Source: Ancylostoma caninum
Lineage: Eukaryota; Nematoda; Chromadorea; Rhabditida; Ancylostomatidae
Reading direction: 5' to 3'
DNA: 64,000 nucleotides
NCBI GenBank assembly: GCA_037903475.1
Contig: JBAJFG010000172.1
Location: 4,146,001-4,210,000, forward strand
In this document: one piece after another, positions 24,063 to 35,544 of the stretch
How positions within the stretch are numbered: the stretch's first letter is position 1
Layout: each line of letters opens with the position of its first letter
The notes under the pieces: model-generated
The model's database searches: none
Told to the model about the DNA's origin: nothing
The model's input: the letters and a program-made list of their open reading frames with translations, nothing else
Position numbers and translations under genes: made by a program

Positions 24063-24310
24063 CTACAAGTCAGCAACTGAATAGCAACCGAATAGCAACT
24101 GAGTAGCAACTGAATAGCAACCGAATAGCAACCGAACAGCAACCGAATAGCAACCGAATGGCACCCGTGGTAGCCCGGATAGCACCCATGGTAGCCCGAA
24201 TAGCGCCGTATGGCGCCCGAGCCCCGCCCATTTTACGGATTGGAGCCGAGGTGACATGCGGCTCCAATCCCTATCGGGTTCGGCTCCAATCCGGCGAATG
24301 TCTGAGGTAG
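24063..24310. repeat. agcaac tandem array with inverted end motif
   Basis: From 24075 to 24160 the 11-base unit aatagcaaccg recurs about eight times with variants (actgaatagc, ccgaacagc). It passes into gatagcacccatggtagccc units and then twice carries ggctccaatcc (24258-24300), followed by ggcgaatgtctgaggta. That end is the reverse complement of the motif at 20310-20345, so the two repeat blocks face each other across ~3.7 kb. Confidence 0.85.
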
Positions 24311-24600
24311 TGCAATATCGTAATTTTGCTCCTTTTCTGTAGAAGCGTTCTAACCAGCAAAGCGGCTGTGGCTATCGCAACATCTACTTTTGCGAGAAAG
24401 TTCACTTTGTATCCTACTCGCAGTTAAGGTTCTTCTCTAGCAACGTCACTGCGGCTTCCTAAAGTAAGGCTCATAAATCCATCTGGGCCAACAGATAATA
24501 ACTGATGGAACACAACAACATTTGTTTTGTGAGGAGCGTTATGTTCATATTTCTGAAGATACGGAAGCAGCTATGTGATCGAACCACGGCAATTGCATGA

Positions 24601-24606
24601 TTTATT
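24601..24606 (-). promoter_or_regulatory. Poly(A) signal AATAAA of ASP-B
   Basis: Lies 112 nt beyond the ASP-B stop in the conserved GGGAATAAAT context, followed by a diverged form of the ATGCAAT downstream block. Confidence 0.7.
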
Positions 24607-24717
24607 CCCAACCGAAACTAACCACCCATATTGACAACAGCAAACTACGGGACCCATTGTCAACGTCCCTTCAAAGAATGTGAAATAAAATTTGTATTGA
24701 GCTGAGGAAGTAGCCTA

Positions 24718-27700
24718 TTAAAACCACAATCCTTCCGTGCTGTCACAGGAAGTCGCTCCACCAGGATTCATACTGCAAGGTGTTCCAACTTGGTAGACGT
24801 TACTGTTCACGATATTTCCCCTGAAACAAAGTATATTAGTGTTTAGATTAAGGCGGAATGAAACTGGAAGTACTTTGGACGATAGCGGCACACGCCTACG
24901 TATACGTCGTTCGTTCTGCACTTGACAATGGAGCAGCCAAGTTCGTTAGTTGTGGCCCATCCCATCTGGACAAATATTGAAAGTTAATTCGTGAGCGCTG
25001 ATTCCCTCGTAGTTGCCACACTATTCATACAGAGTGATTTGTACTATAGCCATGAGGTACGTAGAGGTGGATACAGTTTTGATGAAAATTGTTACTGACT
25101 TTGGCATGTTCAGGTTCCGCATGAAACAACAAACAGCGGAACTGCACTGAAATCCTCAATGATAGGTCACCAACCTGTGTGAAAGAGGATATCGGTGCTT
25201 GGTCATGGAAGGGGCGGAAGACAACGACATTTTCGAAGTAGTTCACGTCACGAATCGTCTTCCACCATTCTGTCACAGCCTACAAACTGCAGGTAAGTGA
25301 AGGTTATCTATGCGCACACAGAAAGGACGCACTTTCTTAGGTGCTGTGTCAAATGTGAACCTTGTCGCTGGGAATGTTTTAAAGTTTTCGCCCACATTTG
25401 CTGGTCTCGAGCTTGGTTCGGACGGTAATGTGGGACACTGACTTGCGTGTAGTATGGCTCCCTCTTCTAAGTCACAGACGTATTTCTGAAATGTTTCTCT
25501 GACGAGCTAAAGAAAGATGGTGGGCGAACGTTGAGTGGTTTACCATTCTCCACATGTTCGACGCCTTCGGCAGGAGTTTCCCATCTTTTCTAGGAATTTC
25601 TCCCCTTGCGAGTAGACTTCTGAACATTTCTCGTTCGAGGAGAGGATACTGCGCACATGTCATACAAGAAGTATGATAAGAATCTTTCAAAATTTTAGGG
25701 CATGGAATTACCTTCGGAAGTTGTGCAGCCTTAGGTACTCATTCCTAATGGTGTCAGTCATCCTGCTAGCATAGGGAGAGGATGTGGCACACATACCGCC
25801 ACCACCGCCACCTAAATTGCATTTGGATGCTCTTGAAACCTTCCAAAGAACGTAGAAATCAATCTAGTAGATGGAAATATTAGGCAGTAATGACTATGAG
25901 AGATATGATGGCATAATAAAGAAGAATAAAATATTGGGTTGGTGGAAAAGTTCTACAACACTCACAACGAACTCTTTGAAAATGGATTTCCTTATTTGAG
26001 CAGAATCTCATTTAATGGTATACATATTTACCACTATTGTGTAGTACCTTCGCCCAAATGTTGATATAGTAACAGATTCCGAGCTGTTTTCGACAACATC
26101 AGAAGCAGCTTATTTTGAAAAGAAAAGGGATCTCATAACGCTTCCACTGATTTTGTGAGAAATTCGAATTTGGCTGGCAGAATAATCGAGTCAGCGTAAC
26201 TTTCAACAATGCACTTTACTCAATCAGCAGTGCTGTTATCAAATTCTGACTGGTGTGAAGAAGTCAGTCACAGAAAAATATCTCACCACTAACCTGCTGG
26301 GAATTCCGCTTGCGACGAAGGAGGTATTATTGTTGTTGCCCCAGCTGCGGTTGTTGACGAAGATGTGCTTGTCGACGTAGATGAGCTTGTTGAAGAAGAC
26401 GTTGAAGAAGATGTGCTCTCTGGTGCAGGTGTGCTTGTCCGTTCACATACCCAGGTGGCATCATTACAGGCGTATCCTTCTGGGCAGGTAACCTCACTGC
26501 ACCCAGCGGTATTCGATGGTGTGCCCTGATAGAGAGGCTGTCCATTGGTGATTGTCCTAGGTAAATCAAGAGTTAAATGTTGGTCCCTGGAATTATGTAG
26601 CTCAACAATCTTGTTCCTCATTCAGTTTGTAGAGATTGTACTTGGAAACGGAGCTGTTCAGTCACTCTTTGCTCTTACTAAATATTGCTTAGGAAAAAAG
26701 AAAAAAGATATAGAGGTGATGGTAGCTTTGTTGCAAATCGGATAGTGCCAAACTCACGTTATTTAGTTAGCTAACGCTCTCGAGAGCCTAGAAAAGGAGA
26801 CGACAATTATCACTATGATTCTCACTAAGATAACATGAAATTTTATAGCTTTGTGAGCAAGTAATATTGCAAATCTCTGAAGATAAAGACGCTATCAATT
26901 ACTGCATTATTTTTTAAGATGTTTTCGAGATCGAGTAACGCTGGTGACAAAACGTTGTTGCTGTTGCTTTAGAACAATAACTTCCCCAATAAGGCTAAAC
27001 AAATAAACCTATATATAAAGCATAGAAACGCTTCCGATACTTTTTTCGAAAATCTGGGCGACGCGCATGGGCGCCAAATTCAAATGGTAGGAATGTACCC
27101 AGTACATGCATACAGTGAGCGTATGCATGTAGCGGATGCAGAAAACTCACCGTCATCGACGGCAAACCGGGGTTTTCTTGATGGTTTTTCATCATATTTG
27201 ATGTTAGCTATTAAAAGATCTATTTATATGTATAGAAAACCCCTTGGCTTGTTGTCGTGTAGAGGATTCTCGCGGGAGCGGAATTTCACTAGGGGGGGGG
27301 GGCGGGTTGGAAGCTTCGAAGGGATTTTTATGAGAAAAAATTATACTTCTGATTTGATCTGAAGTTTAAACCTTCAAATTTCTGAGATTCAACTTTGCAT
27401 TCTTGCAGTTTGAGTATTTCAAAATAATCATTTATTCGTTTGTGCTCTCCTTCTTTTTATAACAAAGCAAGAACTCACTTTCCGTTCAAAAGACAGTAAA
27501 ATGTTATTAAGCCTGGGTCGCCAGGACATCTATTCATTGCACATCCTATTTCTGTATTGGTAGCTCGGACTAGCTGAAAGCAATTTTGAGACTTTAGAAA
27601 GGATCCTATTCGTTCGATCAAACAAGTGCCGTTATTTACCCGAATCCAACTTACATTGGCGAAGTCCAACAAATCTGCGTTGTCATTGTAGGTGGGGTTG

Positions 27701-30700
27701 CTGACGACGGTACCTCTTGTACTAACGGGGAGATCATTATAATCGATTTGTAAGAGCCGCCCAGCCAGATATGTTGAGAACCCTGACTCCGCCGTTCCAC
27801 CGTAATCGTACTGGCTGAATTTATACCAGCTATACGTTCAAATACACAGTTCATAAAACAATATACTTGATCATAACATTCTATAAAAAATCGCATCCTT
27901 TGCAAGCCGGCATAATTACATGTACAACCGAACAGCTGAATTTTCTTTTGCACTGCTTATTATGTAGGTTTGGAATCCGCAAGAGAAGCACAATATTGGC
28001 AAATGAATGTCAGTATCTGTTTCACACGATAACCACGTCTTATTGAGCGCCAGAACTTTTGAAAAAATCCGATTTTGGGCATTTTAGAAGTCGAGGATCT
28101 ACCATGAATCGCGAGTTGCCTATGTGTAAAAATTTTGATGCTGGCACATCTGCTCCATTAATCCACTAAATAGAAAAGTGCATGAAGCGGTGAACGAAAC
28201 CCAACGTGGAATTGCAAATATTTTGTGCGCAGAAAACGAACCCTGGAAGGAAATCTCCATATGTTTTAGATTGAGTGGATTATTCAAACAACCCAAAATT
28301 ACAAAGATTTCTCCCAGTATCTCACCAACTACTTGAACCGAGTCTCAAAACAAGAACATACTCAGAGCTTCGTACATAATCTCTCTGCGAGAAGCAACTA
28401 CTGGTGCGTACACTTCCGTAGCAATCTAATATTGGCTTGCAACGAAACGAAATTGCCATAAAAATTGTAACTGCAATGGCTTTGTGAAAAAAACGTACGG
28501 AGCGAGGATTTCTGCCAAATTGTCGGGGTTAGATGGTTTAGTTGGAGTCCCAGGATTCACGCAACCTTCGCCCAAAGCCTTTATGGCTTTCTGCTCAAGT
28601 TCACAGCTCCAACTCTAGAATGGTGGCATGTTAGTTCTCTGTTCTGCTGAGCGCTCCGTATGACGATTGATTTTTTGAAGTTGTGCAAGCACAAACCAAC
28701 CTAGGATGAGAATGGCCGAGACACGTCCTGTACTGCAAATGCACGGAAAGGATTTGACCTTATCGTATATCAGTGGGAGTACTTGAGGAGGAAAACCTCA
28801 CAATTTCCGAAATACATCATGAGCGGTCTCAGCATAATTGAGATAGGTTACTGGGATTGGGAACGTGGACTTTAGAATCGGTGGCGCAGGTGTATGGCGC
28901 GACGTTTGATTATGGGTGGGATGGGATTTCAGATTCCAGCTACGTATGGTAAAAGGAGAGAAGAGACAAAAAACATTTAGATGTGGTTCCCCTGTGAGTG
29001 GAGTTATTTGCCCGTAGTCAATGGAGATAGAGGTTTTCAGTTCGATTTGTCATTCTACTGCATCAACCAATTTCTTTTCCAAACCGATGTACAGTGGACG
29101 TCATTGGCGTTGGCCCATCTGCGGCCTCGAGAGCGACGTCGCGCAACCGCGCCACGTGCGCTGTAACCTATGTATTCTGCTGCTGTTATGCAATTTCTAG
29201 CAGCTTTTCTACCCGATTTTGAGGATTTCCGTGTAAATCGGGAAGAAAAGACCCTAGAAATAGCATTCCGCCGGCGATGGCACCGATCCCGGCGCGCGCG
29301 ACGCGATCGCACTGCGTCTTTCTCGAGGCCACCGCCATTGCCGTCCACTGTATGTATGTGCGATAGCTTGCTTATTACTCGCTGTACGAACAATTGAGGA
29401 ACCTCTGTGGAAGTATTATATAATTGAGCTGCTTCAGACCAGACCTGTGCGTTATTAACGTAAGGAATCAACCTACTAATGCTCAACTGCCATTTTCCCA
29501 GTAATTTAACGAATTAACGATTTAACAGAAGCTCGGAAAATTCATTAAAACTCACTCCGTTAAGAACTCAGAGATTGATCGGGAATCGCTTTAAAGGCAG
29601 CGTCCTACCTCAAGATCGTTTTTGAGATTTCAAAATTAAAAGAATCTCCAGGAGCCGATGATCACAACGGTATACGAGATTCTATGCAAGACAGCTGAAA
29701 AACCCTATTTTCGAGCTCCAACTTATGAGGAGCCTTTGGGCGGAGCTAAGAAACTTTCCGAATAATTCGTTCCACGAAGAGCATATCTCGAGGAAGTTCG
29801 AATTCCTTGTGAGAGTTCCTCATCAACCCCCTAACAACACACCAAAGGTGGAGTTTTTCTCATAAATTTGAAACAGTTAAAAGGTGGACGCCTTCTAAAA
29901 TCCATTTAAGAAAGCATTTCTGCTCAGTTATCGCCTCACTGTAATACTAATTACTTTTATCACTAGTAAAATTTCTTACTTGTTTGCCTTATCTTTTTCA
30001 CTGATGAAGAAGTGAAGTCAATTATGAAGATTGTAAGGTTGGTATACCTAGCCTTCTTCAAATAGATTCATGAAGCGTGCACTTGCGATTCCTCTATATC
30101 GCTGCTAAAAAAATTAGGGTTGACCAAATGACATATTGTATTGTTTTGTTGTCCAGTGTATTGAATACTATGCTGAGGACACATTTACTTGCTTATTATC
30201 ACTTGTCAAACCAAAAAGGAAGTTTTATTTTTTTTCTCTAATCTATAATTTTTCTCCAATGCTTCGTCATCTTTGGCCAAATATTTTGATCATGTGTGTG
30301 CTTCATCCTTCGACCCTACTAGTTCATTTAACCTTTTTGCGAGGAGAAAACTCGTAATTTCACTGAAACTAGGGATATCTAGCATGCCTCGTTATTCTAA
30401 CGAATTAATGGATTAATGCACTGACTCGTAGCGGCCGTATTTCCTGTAACGTAAGCTGCAGTCCCTAGAAGCAGTCGTGGTCCTGAGCCAAATCTAAAAA
30501 TTCTAGTGGCAGATGCACGGACGTAGCAGCACCTGTGCGACACAGCCGAGCTGTGAAGAAGTGAACAAGGCCACCGCTCACCGCTTTGTTAAAGAATTCA
30601 TCTTAGAGGATTCCGGCTGTGTGTACTTGTCACTATTTCTTTCCACTAAACTGTTTTTTTTTTTGCTTTTTATAAATATTGCTGTAGCCGAGTGTTGCTT

Positions 30701-31299
30701 CGGTCAAACCTTTCTATTATTCTCTTGAAAAGAAAAAAAAAACGTTGACGAATTAAACCGTCACCATTCAGCCAAGAGGCGCATGTCTCGTCAAGTGCGC
30801 GGCTCCACCGATTGAAATTATGGATGGACTATGCATAGAGCTATGACCCATGGTACAATAATGTTGATGAATATGTAAGAACCATGACCATTTCCCACAT
30901 ATGTTGAAACCCTACACATAATAAAACAATATTGGTAAATATTATCGTTGCTCCGCGACATCGATAATGTAGTGCAAGCCCATCAAAGTAATAACTGACC
31001 AATAGAGTCATGTTCGTTGCTGGTGGCAACTTGCCTCCGTTCATGCCATTGTTTACCTCGCCCTTGGCCAGCTTCTTTCGCACATCATTTATGGGTGCAA
31101 GAATGCCGTTGTCGATTGTAGTCTTGTCTAGATAACCATCCGGCTTACATTCTGGCTGAAGAAATACGACCGGTTTCCCTAAATAGAACGTATTACTCCA
31201 TGAACTTATCCATACGACTGGTAACATAGGGCACTTACCTTCGGATAGGGCAACCAAAAGAGAGGCTATGGCAAGCGCTATAAAATGGAGCTCGGCCAT
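24718..31299 (-). CDS. ASP-B: secreted double-CAP (SCP/TAPS) protein, 12 exons, ~505 aa
   Basis: Exons in transcript order: 31299-31239, 31178-31000, 28614-28499, 27829-27655, 27573-27479, 26556-26294, 25811-25712, 25619-25544, 25485-25333, 25279-25175, 24965-24874, 24820-24718; all phases join and all donors are GT. Signal peptide: MAELHFIALAIASLLVALSEG. CAP domain 1 has PINDVRKKLAKG, CELEQKAIKALGEGC and NTEIGC, again without canonical His residues. Linker: Cys module, then residues TSTPAPESTSSS onward, Ser/Thr rich. Exon 7 opens domain 2 with a Gly run before MCATSSPYASRMTD. Domain 2 keeps RLHNFRR, LEEGA, VGENF and YVGVCRYRP, with ISSFTQMGW in place of GHFTQMGW. Intron 1 is 60 nt, in frame and stop-free, so retention would insert 20 residues without breaking the frame. 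Intron 2 (about 2.4 kb) contains a MITE. Closest to ASP-D in domain 2. Expected to be secreted; molecular role unknown. Confidence 0.9.
29091..29352. mobile_element. MITE copy 1 (same family as 47472-47786) in intron 2 of ASP-B
   Basis: Terminal inverted repeats: tacagtggacgtcattggcg at the left and the reverse complement of tacagtggacggcaatggcg at the right, each followed inward by ggcctcgaga. The interior shares blocks with the copy at 47.5 kb, such as tttctagcagcttttc and acccgatttt. It encodes no transposase; open frames over it on both strands are incidental. Confidence 0.85.
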
Positions 31300-31325
31300 G
31301 TTTACCCGAATTCGCTGTCCTCGCA

Positions 31326-31383
31326 CCCCTTTTATTGGGAAATGTTGCGAAGAGAATGTGACCTCATAGCCCCCGCTTAACAT
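31326..31383 (-). promoter_or_regulatory. Conserved promoter block of ASP-B
   Basis: Minus strand: ATGTTAAGCGGGGGCTATG, then AGGTCACATTC, then the TATA-like CCCAATAAAAGG, about 28 nt before the ATG. Order and spacing match the other paralogs. Confidence 0.65.
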
Positions 31384-31469
31384 GATCGAATGTCTATTAG
31401 TCTTTTTTTTTCAAAGTCCTAAAGAATGGGAAGGGCTTTTATCAACCGCTCTCGCTGTGTCACACCGAT

Positions 31470-33200
31470 TTAACATCGAAAAGTCATGTAAATGCCAAAA
31501 GCAGCAAGTGCCAAAAGATCAAGCCCGAAATGCCGAGATTGTTGTTAACAAATCACATTGGGTTTATTATTATCTATTCAAAAATTATTCCAGTGGGCCG
31601 AGCAAATTCTCATGTAACATCAAATTTGTGGCAATATTCTGACATGACTGACGCAAATGGGAAAAAAACCACATAAATTCGAAATATCAAGTAATTTTGA
31701 TGTGTGATGTATGATCGAATGCTGTCCACGTTGCAATAGTCTATGTTTAGAAACGAGTTGGGTTATGGTAGTGCTAATCACCATGATCCTGGATTCATGC
31801 ATGCTTCGCTCTCCGAAATACGGCTCACCTTCTACTATCACATAAAGAGGTGGGTAAATAACTCTTAGTCTTTGATTGTGCACCATACCCGCTCTCAGGC
31901 TACAGCTCCCACTACGTAGAAGAATGACACTTCTCCTTGGATGGGAAAGCAAGAGCGTCTTCTCCTTTGTATGCCCAAAGCCAGTGCGATATCAGGTTAG
32001 TTATTTCAGACAATTATTATTATTATTTATTATTTATCACGCCACTTAAGGTAGACGTGGAAAAGACAATGACATGACATGACCTGATCAAATAACATCG
32101 AGTAAAGCATGCAGAAATAAACTCATTGCACTAGTGACACAAAAGCTTTTTGGAGACCCATCGTTTGAAAGAAAAGTACTTCAGAGAGGTGGGAGTAGTT
32201 TTATATCGTAAGGTCAGATAATAAGATTCTGCCCGGCATGTGAAACTTTCCCGTCTAGCAGTTGTTCTTGGACCTGCATAAGAAATTTTCTCCGAACCAC
32301 CTCTTGTTTTTGATAAAAGTATCTTATAAAACTTCATCACATCGATCTTCATCATGCCACTTAGAATTTTATAGACAGTACAGACAATGTCAAGCATATA
32401 CATGGAGGTGCGAAAAAGTTCCACTGTAGTCGTCACTACAATTTTTACGGAAAACCATCGACAATGACAATGTTACAGGGCAAAAAGCTGATTACATTAG
32501 CGACCCTAGAAGACTGGTGACTTGTTATGGAATACACACAACCTTTAGCATCGTTTGAGTTCTGTTCAGCTCCATCTAGAGGTGACATCCTAGCTCACAT
32601 CTTACTGGTAAGACCTGCTCGAAGGAGTAAGCGCAACATTCTACTGGTAAGCCCCGCGCGAATAATCACAACATAGGCTGCGCTTGTGCTCCAACAAAAG
32701 TCATCCTGGTCATAGGCAAACCTGACTGACTGCGGTAGTTTCGTACATTATTGAAATTCCCTGTCAACTCCCTGTCAACACAAGAAATTGTGTTGAAAGG
32801 CAATTGAGTGAACATTCAGTTCTGAGTTCCGAGAAGGTATTCTTCATTACCTCTTCTACGTTTAGTGGAATAAACGAAAAGGAGATTAGGTATTTTCTCT
32901 TCGCTTTTGCTTGTCCACTCAGCACTGGATGATTTCCTTGGAGGGCGATTATGAAAATCTTTGCAAGATATAAAATTAGGTATTATAAAAACAGCTGTAG
33001 ATTTGTGCAATTCAAAAATTAGTCGTTAGATTCCAACTTAATGCCAGTTGTTAGCCGTAAAAGAAATGGCAAACTCGACTCCTTTAGTATCTTTCACGGA
33101 GCTCCACAGAGAGCTCAGTGATTACCCCTTCAGTGAACGCTGCATCGGCAGGAACAGGTGCCAGTCTGATAGTGTCAATCTTGCACAAGGAGGCGGGTGG
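31470..33200. repeat. Duplicated upstream flank of ASP-B, with module copy 3
   Basis: Collinear, with gaps, to 42640-43900 upstream of ASP-C: shared blocks at 31480-31560, 31690-31960, 32385-32450 (gtcaagcatatacatgga), 32810-32940 and 33070-33120 (ttcacggagctc). About 400 bases at 31990-32380, starting with an attatt tract, are extra in this copy. This is segmental duplication rather than a gene. Confidence 0.7.
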
Positions 33201-33759
33201 GGTAGGGCTTCTCATCCTTACTTTTTGGTTCTCTTCTAGGTCATTTTCACTATGTGTCGTTCTGACGATGTAGTGGATAAGTTTTGTAGCCGCTGTTCTG
33301 ATAGCATGACGATGGAGTTCTTGGTCAAAGCGGTCATAATATTGCGCAGAGGGACCAGCACTAAACTTGTGACTACTAACCATCGTCCTTGAATGGGGCA
33401 TTCCTTCAATATCTTACCTCAAACGAAGTGTCACCTTCCATTCGTGACTTTCGGATTTTTGTGTCGGAAGGCGGCTGTCCGCCGCTGAGAAAGTGTGATT
33501 TGTCTGCATGCTCAAGACATACTCTGCCATTATCTGGCACTATAATGATTTCGAAGAGGCGGCGACTCTTTACACGGCAGAGAAGGTTCGGCCGATGACA
33601 GCTCGCGCACTTACTATGTCCGCCTTGAGTAGGTGCGCTACCAATTAAAAATAATTTTTCAAAAGTAAAAAATTGGAGGATACCAAACAAATCATATATT
33701 TTCTGTTTCTCTCTGACTGTTTTCGCCAGATGCCAAACCTGGCCTACTGGATGAGGCAT
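33084..33759 (-). other. Coding-looking relic or unassigned exons
   Basis: Two minus-strand frames follow each other. The first (33759-33406) contains a Cys/His-containing stretch with CASCHRPNLLC and GRVCLEHADKSH and runs to a consensus donor-like GTAAGA after TSFE (about 33420). The second (33401-33084) contains AQYYDRFDQELHRHAIRTA and also reaches a GTAAGG. The exon phases do not join cleanly at canonical sites, so this may be a decayed gene, a transposon piece, or exons whose partners I could not find. I do not recognise the family. Confidence 0.3.
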
Positions 33760-33797
33760 TGCGGGGCCTAAGAAACGCCCCGCAATGCCCCATCCAT
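33750..33797. repeat. GC-rich hairpin
   Basis: ggatgaggcattgcggggc and gccccgcaatgccccatcc form a 19-bp stem with one mismatch around a 9-base loop (ctaagaaac). It is far more GC-rich than its surroundings and has no neighbouring gene end that it could serve. Confidence 0.75.
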
Positions 33798-33799
33798 CC

Positions 33800-34900
33800 C
33801 TACGCCAGTTTCACCATTTTTTCCGATGAAAAGGCCCAGTGTAAAGCTGAGTTGGGACATCTTTTGCTGAATTTTCTATCCTGATTCGCCCTTCCAGAGC
33901 TCGTCAAATTCTTGACAACCGGAGCTCAGCGATACGTTCAACAAGAGGGAGAATTTCAGCGCGCATTCGCTCTCCGCCTTACCATTATAGTTTCAACTGA
34001 AGGTTTGCATGTTCTTTTGTCTGCTTACCGTAACGCCTTGACTGTTTGGCTTGATTGACTGGCCCAGTCTCATAGCCGGATACCTATCCCTATTAATTAC
34101 ATTGGCAACATTTTTTTGGAAGGACTGGAAGTGAGAAGCATTTTCTAGAGATAAAGATTTAATCCGAGCCCCAGATATGCATATCAGTGCAAGTTTTTAT
34201 TAATGTGCACCTAGGGATCCTTAGAATACATGCAGGTATACGCATTTTCCACTGAACGCAAAGAACCAAGAGTTTCCTCAGACGTGGGAGGATTTGCTTC
34301 ACTAAACCCGCCACTCTTTACCTGCCTGTCAAAGCCGCAGCGGAGCGCGCCTCAAGCATTAGCGACTTGTCCACCTGGGATTTCATTTCAACAACTTACA
34401 CTACCCCTTCATTATTAGTGCTCTATGCATTCTTTGAGTTCACTAATTGGGATCCCAACATAAACTGAACTTGCATTGGATTCAACCAATTTCTGATAGA
34501 AAACCAACTTCAATCTATATGTGGCTGACAGCGACCAGCCTTACATGAAGTGGCAACTTGCTCCATCGCCATGTCAATACGGTTTTTCTTTGAATTCTGA
34601 AATCCTTCTTGTGTTCAGCATTGTCTCCTTGCCAATTTTCACCAACGAAGAACTGTATTGACGTATGGCACAGTTCAAAGTCGTGCTCTCATTCAGCACG
34701 TCAATGTCAGCTCTAGTGTTCAAAGTTTCGCTTGGATCTAGTTTCGCTTGAATCTATGTGAAGATGACATATGCGATATAGCCACCGACTTCAGTGTCCT
34801 CACAGTACTACAGTACTCTAGGAGATGTATGTATTCCTCGATGCTGCTGCCTCGAAGCCTCATCTGGGTCCGTAGTAAACCCTCCTCAGCAGAGATCTGC
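33800..34900. other. Intergenic, nothing recognised
   Basis: No exon or transposon motif. It separates the duplicated upstream flank of ASP-B from the 3' flank of ASP-C, which begins to resemble the ASP-A flank near 34930. Confidence 0.4.
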
Positions 34901-35418
34901 TGAAGAAATGGCCATGTACGTAGGCATAGGATTAAAAATCCACGCGTGGTTTCAGAAGAAAATAAATATGTTTAGTTATATCCCACATGTGACTCGCGAA
35001 TTGTTGAACTTGGTTTTCTTGGCCAAGCAAGTTTAAATCAGTCTCTTTTCTGTGCATGAACCTGAGTGGAACAGTAAATCGGAATTGAGGGAATAGTGAC
35101 AACGGTTGTTTTGCAAGAATCGCAGTGAGTATACTTCTGAGCGGCTAAAAAAGTGACTACATTTCAAACATACGAAGAACTGAACAAAACACGACAAGTC
35201 TACATAAGTTTCTTGGCTGTAGAAGATCTCTTATATACTAACCTGTCCCGACTCAAAACCGCGCTAGAGCTGGAATCATTGACTAAAAAAGTATAGGTAC
35301 ATCTCAAAGCAATTTTTCTTGTTTGTTTTTGTTTTGGTCGTCGATGGTGAGATACGAAAACGAATGCTTATTGGAGCAGGTTCTCTATTAATTTGATCGA
35401 ACAATGGCGATTGCATCA

Positions 35419-35424
35419 TTTATT
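35419..35424 (-). promoter_or_regulatory. Poly(A) signal AATAAA of ASP-C
   Basis: 121 nt beyond the ASP-C stop; sequence context nearly identical to that of ASP-A. Confidence 0.75.
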
Positions 35425-35544
35425 CCCAATCCAATCTAACCACCCTTGTTAACAACAGAAAACTAAAGGACCCATTGTTAACATCCATTAATGTAATATT
35501 CAAAAATTCAAAACAGAATCGCCATTCAGTGCGGAAAAGTGCGC

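Noticed and set aside
29055..29486. 143-codon and overlapping frames as genes
   Set aside because: They cover an inverted-repeat MITE, which opens frames on both strands.
30841..31383. 180-codon minus-strand frame as a single-exon gene with an upstream start
   Set aside because: It runs from promoter DNA through exon 1, the stop-free 60-nt intron 1 and exon 2 of ASP-B into intron 2. The signal peptide fixes the start at 31299.
33750..33797. Bacterial-type terminator or contaminating bacterial DNA
   Set aside because: No T-run follows the stem, and the surroundings are duplicated nematode array DNA.
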